Positions 44,013 to 52,901 of a stretch of 56,982 bases of DNA are shown piece after piece. This stretch comes from Halomonas sp. KAO (lineage in GTDB: Bacteria; Pseudomonadota; Gammaproteobacteria; Pseudomonadales; Halomonadaceae). The first letter of the stretch is position 1. Each line of letters opens with the position of its first letter. The position numbers were made by a program, and so were the translations under genes. The notes beneath the pieces were generated by a model. It had not been told where the DNA came from and ran no database searches. It saw only the letters and a list, made by a program, of their open reading frames with translations. The DNA lies in contig NZ_JADNRL010000037.1 in NCBI RefSeq assembly GCF_015595025.1, forward strand, positions 8,353-65,334, in the 5' to 3' direction.

Positions 44013-44744
44013 TCAGGCGCGCGACGGGTTGACCCCCCGCGGCACCACCAGGAAGGCGACGGTGGCGATCAGGGCGTCCACCACGATCGCCAGCAGCGCC
44101 GTCGGGATGGCGCCGGAGAGCATCATCACCGGATCGTAGAGGTCGATGCCGGTGAAGATCAGCTCGCCCAGCCCCCCGGCGCCGATCAGAAAGGCCAGCG
44201 GCACGGTGCCCACGTTGATGGTCAGGGCGGTGCGCATGCCGGCGAAGATCACGTAGAGGGCGTTAGGCAGCTCGACCTTGATCAGCCGCTGGGTCGCCGA
44301 CATGCCGATTCCGGCGGCGGCCTCCATCAGCGCCGGGTTGACCCCCTTGAGGCCGGCATAGGTGTTTCGCGTGATGGGCAGCAGGGTGGCCACGAAGAGC
44401 CCGAACACCGCCGGCACCGTGCCGATGCCCAGGAAGCTCATGGAGAGCGCCAGCACGGCGAGGGTCGGGATGGTGGTACCGACGTTGAGCACCTGCATCA
44501 GCGATTCGGCCCAGCGCGCCATGGCGGGGCGCGAGAGCAGAATGCCCAGCGGGATCGCCACGCCGATGGCCAGCCCGCCCGAGACGGCAGTCAGCCATAG
44601 ATGCTGCACGGCCAGAAACTGCACGTCGGGCAGGTACCAGAGGAACTCATCGATTACCCCGCTCGACTGGGCCCAGATGCCGGCCAGGAAGACGGCGACC
44701 AGCAGGAGCGCCTGCAGGGCCCCACGGAGGCTCTGTATCGGCAT
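44013..44744 (-). CDS. Osmoprotectant ABC transporter permease (second)
   Basis: Inner-membrane permease of 243 aa with about six helices and the BPD-type EAA loop (MEAAAGIGMSATQRLIKVELPNAL). The start at 44744 lies 4 bp beyond the ATPase stop; the 23 residues of a longer frame overlap the ATPase gene and are polar. Partner of the permease at 45953. Confidence 0.9.
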   Translation of the reverse strand: MPIQSLRGALQALLLVAVFLAGIWAQSSGVIDEFLWYLPDVQFLAVQHLWLTAVSGGLAIGVAIPLGILLSRPAMARWAESLMQVLNVGTTIPTLAVLALSMSFLGIGTVPAVFGLFVATLLPITRNTYAGLKGVNPALMEAAAGIGMSATQRLIKVELPNALYVIFAGMRTALTINVGTVPLAFLIGAGGLGELIFTGIDLYDPVMMLSGAIPTALLAIVVDALIATVAFLVVPRGVNPSRA

Positions 44745-44748
44745 CGGC

Positions 44749-45912
44749 TTACTCCTTGCTCGTGGTCTCGGTGCTTGCCTGGGGCGAACGCTCGGCGGTT
44801 CGGAAGCGGGCACCCAGGTGGTGCGTCATGGCGCGCTGGGTGATCTGACCGCAGACGCGCCCCTCGTCGTCAACGCAGGGCAGCCAGGTGGCGTCCTTGG
44901 CGAACATCAGCGAGGCGACCTTGCGCAGGTCATCGTCCAGGGTCACCGTGGCCGGCACGTTCTGGAAGTGATCGCGACAGTAGCCCTTGGTGGTGCGGGC
45001 CTTGGCCCGGGTGATCAGGCCCACCGGCTGGCGCTGGTCGTTCACCATCAGGATGGCGTTCTGGTAACCGAAGTCGTCGATGCGGGCCAGCGCCGTCTCC
45101 AGGGTGTCGCCTGGCTTGACCGTGGCGATCTCGTCGGAGACCACCTCGCGGACCCTGACCAGGTTGAGGCGCTTGAGCGCGCGGTCCTCGCCCAGGAAGG
45201 ACTCGACGAAGGCGTTCCGGGGAGCCGCCAGCAGGTCGTCCGGCTCGGAGTGCTGGACCAGCCTGCCCTCGCGAAACACCGCGATGCGATCGCCCATCTT
45301 GATCGCCTCGTCGATGTCGTGGCTGACGAACATGATGGTCTTCTTGAGCTCCTGCTGCATCTTGAGGAACTCATCCTGGATCACCGTGCGGTTGATGGGG
45401 TCGATGGCGCCGAAGGGCTCATCCATCAGCATCACCGGCGGGTCGGCGGCCAGCGCCCGGGCCACGCCGATACGCTGCTGCTGCCCCCCGGAGAGCTCGC
45501 TCGGGTAGCGCTTGAGAAAGGCGTCGGGCTCCATGGCGATCATCGCCATCAGCTCGCGGGCCCGCTCGCGGTATCTGGCCTTGTCCCAGCCGAGCAGCTT
45601 GGGCACCACCGTGATGTTCTCCTCGATGGTCATGTTGGGGAACAGGCCGATCTGCTGAATCACATAGCCGATGTTGCGGCGCAGGCTCTGGGTATCCATG
45701 CCGGTGGTGTCCTCGCCGTCGATGAACACCTTGCCGGAAGTGGGCTGGATGATCCGGTTGATCATCTTCAGCGTGGTCGTCTTGCCGCACCCGGAGGGGC
45801 CGAGCAGGATGCAGATCTCGCCCCGAGGGACCTCCATGCTGATGTGATCGGCGGCGACCACGGCACCCTTGGGGGTATCGAAGACCTTGGTCAGGTTATC
45901 GAGTTTGATCAT
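44749..45912 (-). CDS. Osmoprotectant ABC transporter ATP-binding protein with CBS domains
   Basis: 387-aa ATPase of the OpuCA/OsmV group. Walker A GPSGCGKTTTLKMINR, signature LSGGQQQRIGVARAL, Walker B VMLMDEPFGAIDP. Two CBS domains follow in the C-terminal third (VKPGDTLETALARIDDFGYQNAILMV, then FAKDATWLPCVDDEGRVCGQIT). CBS pairs of such transporters sense ionic strength, fitting osmotic control of uptake. Confidence 0.93.
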   Translation of the reverse strand: MIKLDNLTKVFDTPKGAVVAADHISMEVPRGEICILLGPSGCGKTTTLKMINRIIQPTSGKVFIDGEDTTGMDTQSLRRNIGYVIQQIGLFPNMTIEENITVVPKLLGWDKARYRERARELMAMIAMEPDAFLKRYPSELSGGQQQRIGVARALAADPPVMLMDEPFGAIDPINRTVIQDEFLKMQQELKKTIMFVSHDIDEAIKMGDRIAVFREGRLVQHSEPDDLLAAPRNAFVESFLGEDRALKRLNLVRVREVVSDEIATVKPGDTLETALARIDDFGYQNAILMVNDQRQPVGLITRAKARTTKGYCRDHFQNVPATVTLDDDLRKVASLMFAKDATWLPCVDDEGRVCGQITQRAMTHHLGARFRTAERSPQASTETTSKE

Positions 45913-45952
45913 GTGGTTTCCTTGTCAGAGGCCGGGTAAGAGGCTCGCAGGG

Positions 45953-46618
45953 TCAGGCCAGCTCGGCGGCCCGCTCCATGCCCTTGGGCGTCAGGCGCTT
46001 CTGCACGAAGAGCAGGGTGTAGTCGACGATGATCGCCAGCAGGCTGACCGCCACGGCGCCAACAATCAGCTGGCGCGGGTCGGACTGCGAGATGCCGCGG
46101 CTGATGAAGGTGCCGAGGCCGCCGGCACCGATATAGGCGGCGATTGCCATGACCCCGATATTGAGGACCACGGCGGTGCGCACGCCGGCCATGATCACCG
46201 GCACCGCCAGCGGGATCTCCACCATGCGCAGGCGCTGGTTGGGGCTCATGCCGATGCCGCGGGCGGCTTCACGCAGCGCCGGGTTGACGTTGTTGATGGC
46301 GGTATAGGTGTTGCGGATGATCGGCAGCTGGGAGTAGAGCAGCACCGCGATCACCGCGGGCACATAGCCGATGCCGTGGCCGATCAGCGAAAGCACCGGG
46401 ATCATGATCCCGAACAGGGCAATCGAGGGGATGGTGACGATGATCGAGGCGAGGTAGAGCACCAGCCGTGCCACCCGCTCGTTCTTGGTGATGGCGATGC
46501 CGATGGGCACGCCGGTGAGGGTGGCGAGACCCACTGCCACACCCACCAGGGAGATGTGCTCCAGGGTGCGCGCGAGCAGCAGGTCCAGGTTGTCCAGGGC
46601 GTACTGAATCAGCTCCAA
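45953..46618 (-). CDS. Osmoprotectant ABC transporter permease (first)
   Basis: 221-aa inner-membrane permease with about five helices and the EAA loop LREAARGIGMSPNQRLRMVEIPLA. First gene of the operon; the ATPase follows after 40 bp. The two permeases probably form a heterodimer around the ATPase. Confidence 0.9.
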   Translation of the reverse strand: MELIQYALDNLDLLLARTLEHISLVGVAVGLATLTGVPIGIAITKNERVARLVLYLASIIVTIPSIALFGIMIPVLSLIGHGIGYVPAVIAVLLYSQLPIIRNTYTAINNVNPALREAARGIGMSPNQRLRMVEIPLAVPVIMAGVRTAVVLNIGVMAIAAYIGAGGLGTFISRGISQSDPRQLIVGAVAVSLLAIIVDYTLLFVQKRLTPKGMERAAELA

Positions 46619-47016
46619 GGCGACTCTCCTTTGATGATGGCGTCACGCCGCGCTCGAGGCGGCCTCCCGGGACGCGACGAGGCCATCGCGACGGGATGAG
46701 TGCAGACAGAAACGGCGACGGCGTGCCTCACTTGCCGAGCGAAAGCTTATCAAACCTCACGTTCTATTTTTCGGGTGATGACCGGTGAGGCGTACTGGTC
46801 AGCATAGACATCACCGATATCGGCGCCTTCGCCACAGGCCGTGCTCGCCTCGTGCGTCATCAAGACGCCTTATCGAAACGGCTGCTAGGATGAATACCGT
46901 CTATGCCGCCCATCGCAACGAACTCTCGCTGGCCCATCAGTCCAGCGAGCGCGATAGCGGCATCACCCTGGGAGAGCGTGACGAGCTGCCCCAACTGAAC
47001 GTGGAGATGTGACCCC
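46619..47016. other. Divergent control region, osmoprotectant operon / prs-like gene
   Basis: 398 bp. It must carry the leftward promoter of the osmoprotectant operon. On the right, TGCTAGGAT at 46883-46891 resembles an extended -10 for the PRPP-synthetase-like gene. A 40-codon open frame (ATG 46890 to TGA 47012) fills the leader just before that gene; it has no usable ribosome site, so I do not call it a gene. Confidence 0.45.
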
Positions 47017-47931
47017 GTGAGCCCAGATCACCGAGCCGTACTGCTCCACTTCGCCGACGAAGCCGCCGCGGCGCGCCGCCTGGCCGCTGCCTCCGGCCTG
47101 CAGGCGCTGGCCGTCGACCGCCACCGCTTCCCCGATGACGAGCTCAAGCTGACCCTGCCCTTTACCGAGAAGGGCGCCTTTCCCGAGACGCTGGTGATCT
47201 ACCGCAGCCTGGACAGGCCCAATGACAAGCTGGTGGAGCTGTTGCTGCTGGCGCGCCACGCCCGCCGCCAGGGCGTGGGACGCCTGCTGCTGGTGGCGCC
47301 CTATCTCGCCTATATGCGCCAGGATATCGCCTTCCATCCCGGCGAGATCGTCAGCCAGACCCTGGTGGGGGGCTTCCTGGCGGAGCTGTTTGATGGAGTG
47401 ATCACGGTGGACCCTCACCTGCATCGTATCGAGCGGCTGGAGCAGGCGATTCCCCTCGAGCAGGCGCTGGCCCTATCCGGCGCCCCGCGGCTGGCCGAGC
47501 TGGTCGCCGAAAGGCGCCCCGGAGCGCTGCTGCTGGGGCCCGACGAGGAGGCGGGTCAGTGGGTGGCCAGGGCGGCCGAGGTCATCGGCGGTGATCATGG
47601 CGTGTGTCGCAAGGTGCGACACGGTGACCGCGAGGTGTCGATTCAACTGCCCGACATTCCCGTGGCGGGACGCGAGGTGGTGCTGATGGATGACGTGGCC
47701 AGCTCAGGGCATACGGTGGCCCGTGCTGCCGAGGCGCTGCTGGCGGCCGGCGCGGACTCGGTGGATGTGGCCCTGACCCATGCCCTGTTCGCCGAGGATG
47801 CCCTGGCGGTGATTCGTGCGGCCGGGGTGGGGCAGGTGTGGAGCACCGACTGCATCGCTCACCCGAGCAACGCCATCGACATGGCGCCGGTGCTGGCCGA
47901 GGCTCTGGCCCGGCTGCTGGAACGGAGGTAG
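47017..47931 (+). CDS. Ribose-phosphate diphosphokinase-like protein (PRPP synthetase paralogue)
   Basis: 304-aa protein with the Prs fold: HRFPDDELKLTLPF at the start, the catalytic loop region LVAPYLAYMRQDIAFHPGEIVSQTL, VDPHLHR and the PRPP-binding loop VVLMDDVASSGHT (near 228). The RQD..F..GE wording is closer to the archaeal-type class than to the housekeeping bacterial Prs (RQDRK). It is therefore probably a specialised paralogue for nucleotide salvage rather than the main PRPP source. Starts at GTG 47017. Stands alone; followed by a terminator. Confidence 0.82.
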   Translation: MSPDHRAVLLHFADEAAAARRLAAASGLQALAVDRHRFPDDELKLTLPFTEKGAFPETLVIYRSLDRPNDKLVELLLLARHARRQGVGRLLLVAPYLAYMRQDIAFHPGEIVSQTLVGGFLAELFDGVITVDPHLHRIERLEQAIPLEQALALSGAPRLAELVAERRPGALLLGPDEEAGQWVARAAEVIGGDHGVCRKVRHGDREVSIQLPDIPVAGREVVLMDDVASSGHTVARAAEALLAAGADSVDVALTHALFAEDALAVIRAAGVGQVWSTDCIAHPSNAIDMAPVLAEALARLLERR

Positions 47932-47948
47932 CGGGGGCGCCAACGCAA

Positions 47949-47970
47949 GCGCCGCCCCGAGGGGCGGCGC
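47949..47970. terminator. Terminator after the prs-like gene
   Basis: Perfect 10-bp stem GCGCCGCCCC/GGGGCGGCGC with a two-base centre; no T run on either side. Between convergent genes. Confidence 0.6.
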
Positions 47971-48019
47971 GGATAACAAGCCTGGGCGTTGCTCTGTAGC
48001 GTTCCAGGCGTGTCGTGTA

Positions 48020-48268
48020 TCAGGCGTAGGCCTGACGCGGCGCGAAGGCCTGCAGGCTTTCCAGGCTCATGACCTTCCAGCCGGTGTCGGGCTGGTCGGT
48101 GCGGAAGCCGATATCGTAACCCTGGTCGGTCAGGCGGGATTGCCAGAACTCCTGGGTGGCCAGCTCCTCGGCGTCGTCGGCGCTGGCCGCATGGAAGATG
48201 CCGCCACCGAGATGCTGCTCCTGACCGCGGGGATGAATGGCAAAGACATCGACGAGAAAGGGGTGCAT
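48020..48268 (-). CDS. Small conserved hypothetical protein (82 aa)
   Basis: No family recognised. Soluble, acidic, with phrases HPFLVDVFAIHPRGQEQHLGGGIFHAASADDAEELA and YDIGFRTDQPDTGWKVM that look like a compact alpha/beta fold. It ends in SLQAFAPRQAYA. On the same strand as the M42 peptidase, 105 bp downstream of its stop, so it may be a second gene of that unit. Confidence 0.65.
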   Translation of the reverse strand: MHPFLVDVFAIHPRGQEQHLGGGIFHAASADDAEELATQEFWQSRLTDQGYDIGFRTDQPDTGWKVMSLESLQAFAPRQAYA

Positions 48269-48373
48269 GTCGCTCTCACTGAACTGGTGACTGTGAGGCC
48301 ATCATAGCCCTTGCCTGTCGGGAATGAGAGCGAATCCCGATTCCGTTGCATCACCCCCCATGTCGCTGGTGCA

Positions 48374-49714
48374 TCATTCCTCGGCGGCATGGTCGATGCC
48401 ACACACGATAGCGCCCCGAATGCCAGGCATTCGGGGCGTCGCGGGCCCTCTCTCCGTGATCAGCTCCTGGTTTTCCTGCGTATTCCCGGGCTTGTCACCG
48501 CCACGGTGGGTAAGCGGGCTGGCCGTGTCGAGGCGCGGGTGGTTGTCGAGAAACTCGCGGTGCGGATCGGGCAGGGCATCCAGCGCCTGGAGGCTGCGGG
48601 TGATGGCATGAATCGCCGCCGTCACATCCCGGGTATTGCCGGTCTCGGAGATGGTATGCATGTTGCGAATCGGGAAGCCGATCGAGGTGGCCGCGCAGTC
48701 CACCGCGGCGAGCACGCCGGCCATGCCATCGGTGCCGGTGTCGACGCCGACGATATCGCGCTGCATGGGGATGGCGTGTTCCCGGGCGGTGCTCTCGATG
48801 ATGCGATTGAGCTGTTCGCTGGCGATGGAGCCCACCGACATGGTGAAGCCCTTGCCCATCTCCAGTGGCTGCATGCGGCGGTCGCCGATGCCGGGGGCGG
48901 CCACATAGTCGTGGTTGACGTCCACGGCGATGATGGCATCGGGCTCGAGCTCGCCGGCGAGCACCCGGCTGCCGAAGCGGCCGATCTCCTCATAGCTGGC
49001 GATGGCGAACATTACCCTGACCTTCTCGGTGCCTCCCGCCTCGGCGATCAGGCGTGCCACCTCGGCGGTGACGAAGCAGCCCAGGCCGTTGTCGAGGTAG
49101 GCGCCATAGAAGGTGTCCGGGCTGAAGCCGTGACGGATGGGGCGCTCCAGCAGGATGGCATCGCCGGGGCGCACGCCCAGGTTCTCCACCTGCTGCTTCT
49201 TGTTGTCGCCATGGATCTGCAGGTCGAGGTAGAGCTGCTCCTTCTTGATACCCTTGTCGCCACTGCGCTGGGCGGGGTCGGAGAAGTGAATGGCGCCCAG
49301 CGCCTCCACGGTGCCACCCTGGATACGACGGTAGCTGCCCGGTGCCTCGGGGTCCTCGCTGAACAGGGTCACCTCGTGGCCGACCAGCACATTGGGCAGG
49401 AAGGAGTCACTGTTGATCCAGATCTTGCCATCCTCGCCGATGGAGCGAACCTGCATGCGGATCTTGTCGGCGTGACCGATGATCATCACCTTGAACAGAT
49501 CGTCGCGCCCGGGATGGGTATCCAGCACCACGCTGGCGTGCCCCTTGAACTGGTGCAGCTGCCAGCCTTCGGGAGCGAAGCCCTCGAAATGGGGCTTGAG
49601 CACGCCATAGGTCATGGCCCCTTCGAGTCCCACCGGGCTCGGGGCGGCGAGAATCTCGCGCATCAGCTCGAACTGCTCGTCGGGCATGGGGGCGGTCCAG
49701 GGGGTAGAGCTCAT
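48374..49714 (-). CDS. M42 family metallopeptidase
   Basis: 446-aa cytoplasmic di-metal aminopeptidase-like hydrolase of family M42, resembling the M42 member of the N-acetylglutaminylglutamine-amide (NAGGN) osmolyte trio; the trio partners are not adjacent. Metal and catalytic segments: IIGHADKIRMQV, YGAYLDNGLGCF, ASYEEIGRFGSR, VDVNHD and the closing GFPIRNMHTISETG. ATG 49714 has AAGGAGA 7 bp upstream. The C-terminus runs about 60 residues past the usual end, through a hairpin at 48413-48437 (CCCCGAATGCC/GGCATTCGGGG) that looks like the gene's own terminator. A small frameshift or lost stop near the end is likely; the core enzyme appears intact. Confidence 0.85.
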   Translation of the reverse strand: MSSTPWTAPMPDEQFELMREILAAPSPVGLEGAMTYGVLKPHFEGFAPEGWQLHQFKGHASVVLDTHPGRDDLFKVMIIGHADKIRMQVRSIGEDGKIWINSDSFLPNVLVGHEVTLFSEDPEAPGSYRRIQGGTVEALGAIHFSDPAQRSGDKGIKKEQLYLDLQIHGDNKKQQVENLGVRPGDAILLERPIRHGFSPDTFYGAYLDNGLGCFVTAEVARLIAEAGGTEKVRVMFAIASYEEIGRFGSRVLAGELEPDAIIAVDVNHDYVAAPGIGDRRMQPLEMGKGFTMSVGSIASEQLNRIIESTAREHAIPMQRDIVGVDTGTDGMAGVLAAVDCAATSIGFPIRNMHTISETGNTRDVTAAIHAITRSLQALDALPDPHREFLDNHPRLDTASPLTHRGGDKPGNTQENQELITERGPATPRMPGIRGAIVCGIDHAAEE

Positions 49715-49923
49715 TCGTTGCTTCTCCTTGTGTGCCGGGCGACACGGCCGAGACCCGCGGAGTTCGGGGCCTCGCGATGCAGGCCAGGCGTGCCGGCAGT
49801 GGCTACCTTGTGGATGTTCCCCCGAGTTTATCATGGAGCCAGCCAGGCCCTGCAGGGGCCGAGGGAAGTCACTGGCCCTCTCAGGTGGGGGGCGATGTCA
49901 TCAACCGGTGGGAAGGAGTCCGC

Positions 49924-50682
49924 ATGCAAGGGCACAAGCGTAGCGATCTGGAGGCGGAGCACCATCCGGAGGCCATTCGCCGCCGGCTGCAGGGAGGCAA
50001 TGCCGGGCAGAGCCTGCCCGACGCCATCCTGGGTGGCATCGACGGCTGTGTGACGACCTTCGCCGTGGTGTCCGGTGCCTTCGGGGCCGGCTTCTCGGCC
50101 ACCGTGGCACTGGTGCTGGGGTTCGCCAATCTGCTGGCCGATGGCTTCAGCATGGCGATCAGCAACTATGAGGCGATCAAGGCCCAGCGTGAGCATGTCG
50201 ACGGGGTGCGCCGCGATGAGCACCATCATATCGATGTGATTCCCGAGGGGGAGCGCGAGGAGATCCGCCAGATCTTCATCGCCAAGGGCTTCGCCGGCGA
50301 GACCCTCGAGCGGGTGGTCGAGACCATCTGTAGCGACCGCGAGCTGTGGGTGGAGACCATGTTGCGCGAGGAGCATGGCCTGCAGACCGAGGGTTTGAGC
50401 CCCCTGCGCTCGGGGCTGGTCACCTTCGCTGCCTTTCTGGTGGTGGGGGCGGTGCCGCTTCTGCCCTACGCCGTGCCCGGCCTGACGGCCAATGGGCAGT
50501 TTCTCTCCAGCCTCGCGCTCGCCGGGCTGATGTTCTTCCTGATCGGCATGGGCAAGAGCCTCGTCTATCACCAGCCGGTGCTGACCTCCGGCGTGCGTAC
50601 CCTGCTGATGGGCGGCGCGGCGGCGGGACTGGCCTTCCTGACCGGCCACCTCGCCCAGGCGCTGTTCGGGGTTGGCCTCTGA
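49924..50682 (+). CDS. VIT1/CCC1 family Fe2+/Mn2+ transporter
   Basis: 252-aa membrane protein of the vacuolar-iron-transporter family, moving Fe2+ or Mn2+ out of the cytoplasm. Helix pairs lie at both ends: LPDAILGGIDGCVTTFAVVSGAFGAGFSATVALVLGFANLLADGFSMAIS (about 31-80) and three helices after 155. Between them is the cytoplasmic metal-binding region with HHHIDVIPEGEREEIRQIF and ETMLREEHGL. ATG 49924 has AAGGAG 5 bp upstream. Monocistronic, with a terminator at 50698. Confidence 0.9.
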   Translation: MQGHKRSDLEAEHHPEAIRRRLQGGNAGQSLPDAILGGIDGCVTTFAVVSGAFGAGFSATVALVLGFANLLADGFSMAISNYEAIKAQREHVDGVRRDEHHHIDVIPEGEREEIRQIFIAKGFAGETLERVVETICSDRELWVETMLREEHGLQTEGLSPLRSGLVTFAAFLVVGAVPLLPYAVPGLTANGQFLSSLALAGLMFFLIGMGKSLVYHQPVLTSGVRTLLMGGAAAGLAFLTGHLAQALFGVGL

Positions 50683-50697
50683 ACGGCGGGAGAAAAC

Positions 50698-50727
50698 GAC
50701 AACGCCACGTCCGGGCGTGGCGTTGTC
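50698..50727. terminator. Terminator between VIT and AGCS genes
   Basis: 12-bp stem GACAACGCCACG/CGTGGCGTTGTC with a TCCGGG loop; an A run precedes it (GAGAAAACG). Serves two convergent genes. Confidence 0.75.
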
Positions 50728-50776
50728 GGGTAGTCAAGCGTTCGCGTGTCCTGCCAGCCCAGTAGCCAGCCCAGTA

Positions 50777-52213
50777 TCAGCGCCGGGGCCAGGCCTTGGG
50801 GTCGACCTTGTCGGCCAGCCTGGGGAAACGGCCGGGGTCGAAGGTGGGCTCCTCGCCTGCCTTGAGCTGGCGCTCGTAATCCCTGAACAGCGCAAATGCC
50901 ACGGGCGAGAGCAGCAGGATGGCGACCAGGTTGATCAGCGCCATCATCCCCATGGAGAGGTCGGCGAAGCTCCAGATGGTCCCCAGGCTTGCCAGGGAGC
51001 CGATCATCACCATGCTCAGTACCGCCAGGCGATAGACCAGGATGGCCAGCGGCGCGCGGCGGCGCCCGGCCAGGTACTCCACGTTGGACTCGCCGTAGGA
51101 GTAGTTGGCGATCACCGAGGTGAAGGCGAACAGCAGGATGGCGATGGCGATGAACTGTCCGCCCCATTCGCCCACATGCTGGGAGAGCGCCATCTGGGTG
51201 AGCTGGATGCCGTTGGCCTCGTCGCCGGTCAGCAGCTCGGGTCCCGCCATGATGATGATCGCCGCGGTGGCGGTACAGATCACCAGGGTGTCGAGGAAGA
51301 CGCCGAGCATCTGGATGAAGCCCTGGGCGGCGGGGTGGTTGGGGTGAGTGGTGGCGGTGGCCGCGGCGTTGGGGGCCGAGCCCATGCCCGCCTCGTTGGA
51401 GAACAGGCCGCGCTTGATGCCGTTCATGATCGCCTGCGCTACCGCATACCCCACTGCGCCACCGGCGGCCTGCTCGAGGCCGAAGGCGCTTCTGATGATG
51501 GTGCCCAGTGCGGCGGGCAGGTCATCGATATTGAGCAGCACCACGCTTAGCGCCAGCAGCAGGTAAAGCAGCGCCATCAGCGGCACCACCAGCTCGGCGA
51601 CCCGGGCGATGGACTTGAGCCCGCCGAAGATGATCGGCGCGACGACCGCCACCAGTATCAGGCCCATGACCCAGGTGGGTACGGCGTAGGCCTCCTGCAT
51701 CGCCTGAGCGATGGAGTTGGCCTGCACGCTGTTGAAGGCCAGGCCGAAGGCGATGACCAGGCAGATCGAGAAGGCAATGGCCAGCCAGCGCAGGCCGAGC
51801 CCCCGTTCGATATAGCGAGCGGGGCCGCCGCGGAAGGTCTGGTCACCGTGGTCGACCTTGTAGGCCTGGGCCAGGGTGGACTCCACGAAGCTGGTGGCCA
51901 TGCCGACCAGTGCCGTGATCCACATCCAGAAGATCGCCCCGGGCCCGCCGAAGTAGATGGCTACGGCCACCCCGGCCAGGTTGCCGGTGCCCACCCGAGC
52001 CGCGAGGCTGGTGGAGAGCGCCTGGAACGAGGAGATGCCGCCATTGGCCTGGCGTGAGTGGCGCAGCAGCTTGAACATATGGCCGAAGTAGCGGAACTGG
52101 ATGCCGCGGGTCATGACGGTGAAGTAGAGGCCGGCACCGATCAGCAGGTAGATCAGTACGCTGCCCCACAGCAGGCCATTGCCGCCATCTACCAGCCGGT
52201 TGAAGAATTCCAT
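50777..52213 (-). CDS. Alanine/glycine:cation symporter (AGCS family)
   Basis: Sodium- or proton-coupled amino-acid carrier with about 11 helices. Family landmarks: GLLWGSVLIYLLIGAGLYFTV, ALSTSLAARVGTGNLAGVAVAI (substrate and Na+ region), FNSVQANSIAQAM, GLFSNEAGMGSAPNAAATA and NYSYGESNVEYL. I chose the start at 52213 (MEFFNRLVDGG, 478 aa) to match the family; two upstream in-frame ATGs (52264, 52300) would add polar residues. Substrate is probably alanine, glycine or serine. Confidence 0.9.
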   Translation of the reverse strand: MEFFNRLVDGGNGLLWGSVLIYLLIGAGLYFTVMTRGIQFRYFGHMFKLLRHSRQANGGISSFQALSTSLAARVGTGNLAGVAVAIYFGGPGAIFWMWITALVGMATSFVESTLAQAYKVDHGDQTFRGGPARYIERGLGLRWLAIAFSICLVIAFGLAFNSVQANSIAQAMQEAYAVPTWVMGLILVAVVAPIIFGGLKSIARVAELVVPLMALLYLLLALSVVLLNIDDLPAALGTIIRSAFGLEQAAGGAVGYAVAQAIMNGIKRGLFSNEAGMGSAPNAAATATTHPNHPAAQGFIQMLGVFLDTLVICTATAAIIIMAGPELLTGDEANGIQLTQMALSQHVGEWGGQFIAIAILLFAFTSVIANYSYGESNVEYLAGRRRAPLAILVYRLAVLSMVMIGSLASLGTIWSFADLSMGMMALINLVAILLLSPVAFALFRDYERQLKAGEEPTFDPGRFPRLADKVDPKAWPRR

Positions 52214-52403
52214 GAAGGTCGCCTGTGTTGCGATGGGTTCGGGCGTGCATTCTTCATTTTTCATCCCTGATGGCAACTTTTTCTGCTGGTGTATCTTCAT
52301 GTGGTCGTTTCATTGCCAGCAGGGGAGGGGTAAGAGGTTGCCTCTCGATGCTTATCAAGTGGAGGTGGGCCGGTTGCACGATGCCGGGCGCAAGGTATAA
52401 GGC

Positions 52404-52625
52404 AGGCGATGCTACCCCTGGCTCGCCAGGCAGCGCGGCAGGCTGTCATGCAGCGTGTGCGCGGCATGATGCCGAGGTCGGCGAAGCTCCCGCGTCCGGG
52501 GCGGCGAGGTTGTCGGGTTGCGCCAGCAGTGCCTGGTCCCGCGTCAGGGGCGGTGAGGGGAGTGGGGAGAGCAGGGTGGCGGCGAGGCGCCAGGCGAATA
52601 AGGGCGGCGGCAGCAGTCACGGATG
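52404..52625 (-). pseudogene. 3'-end fragment of an NDUFA9-like epimerase-family gene
   Basis: On the minus strand, the region from about 52600 reads FAWRLAATLLSPLP, then PPLTRDQALLAQPDNLAAPDA. This is the C-terminal wording of complex I NDUFA9-type NAD(P)-binding proteins (compare PLTRDQVLLMQRDNLADPDAG at the right window end). After that a 1-bp deletion and a 2-bp insertion break the frame. It aligns with 56834-56982 at roughly 90 per cent by eye. With no 5' part, it is a dead fragment. Confidence 0.75.
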
Positions 52626-52856
52626 GCGCTGGGCGTCAGGACTAAGAAGATAGTTTCGGCAACCCCTTCAGCGAGGTAGGCACCACTTGTCGGCGGCACT
52701 TTCAGGCGCAAATGGTTTCCACAACGATCATCGAAAGCTTTTTGACCTATATTTACAACTAAAACAATGACATAGGGTGGTGTTTTCTAGCCCATAACTT
52801 TTATTCATGCATACCCCGTATTTCCGACTTGGACGGCTGCTTTGAATTGAGACAGC

Positions 52857-52875
52857 CTTGCGCAACTCACGCAAG
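52857..52875. promoter_or_regulatory. Inverted repeat upstream of the opine dehydrogenase gene
   Basis: CTTGCG-7 bases-CGCAAG, a perfect 6+6 dyad 26 bp before the start codon. Together with ATACCCCGTAT at 52811-52821 it is a candidate operator for the LysR protein encoded at 55834. Not proven. Confidence 0.4.
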
Positions 52876-52901
52876 CAATAATCCCAACGGGGTGAATATT
52901 C

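Larger units (their letters stand above)
52214..52901. other. Left junction of the opine block
   Basis: 688 bp without an intact gene. From left to right: AGCS promoter region, the decayed NDUFA9-like fragment (52404-52625), then an AT-richer control region of the opine gene with a possible LysR site ATACCCCGTAT at 52811-52821 and an inverted repeat at 52857-52875. Confidence 0.6.

Noticed and set aside
46890..47012. 40-codon ORF directly before the prs-like gene
   Set aside because: No ribosome site and no recognisable protein features; its start overlaps a possible -10 element.
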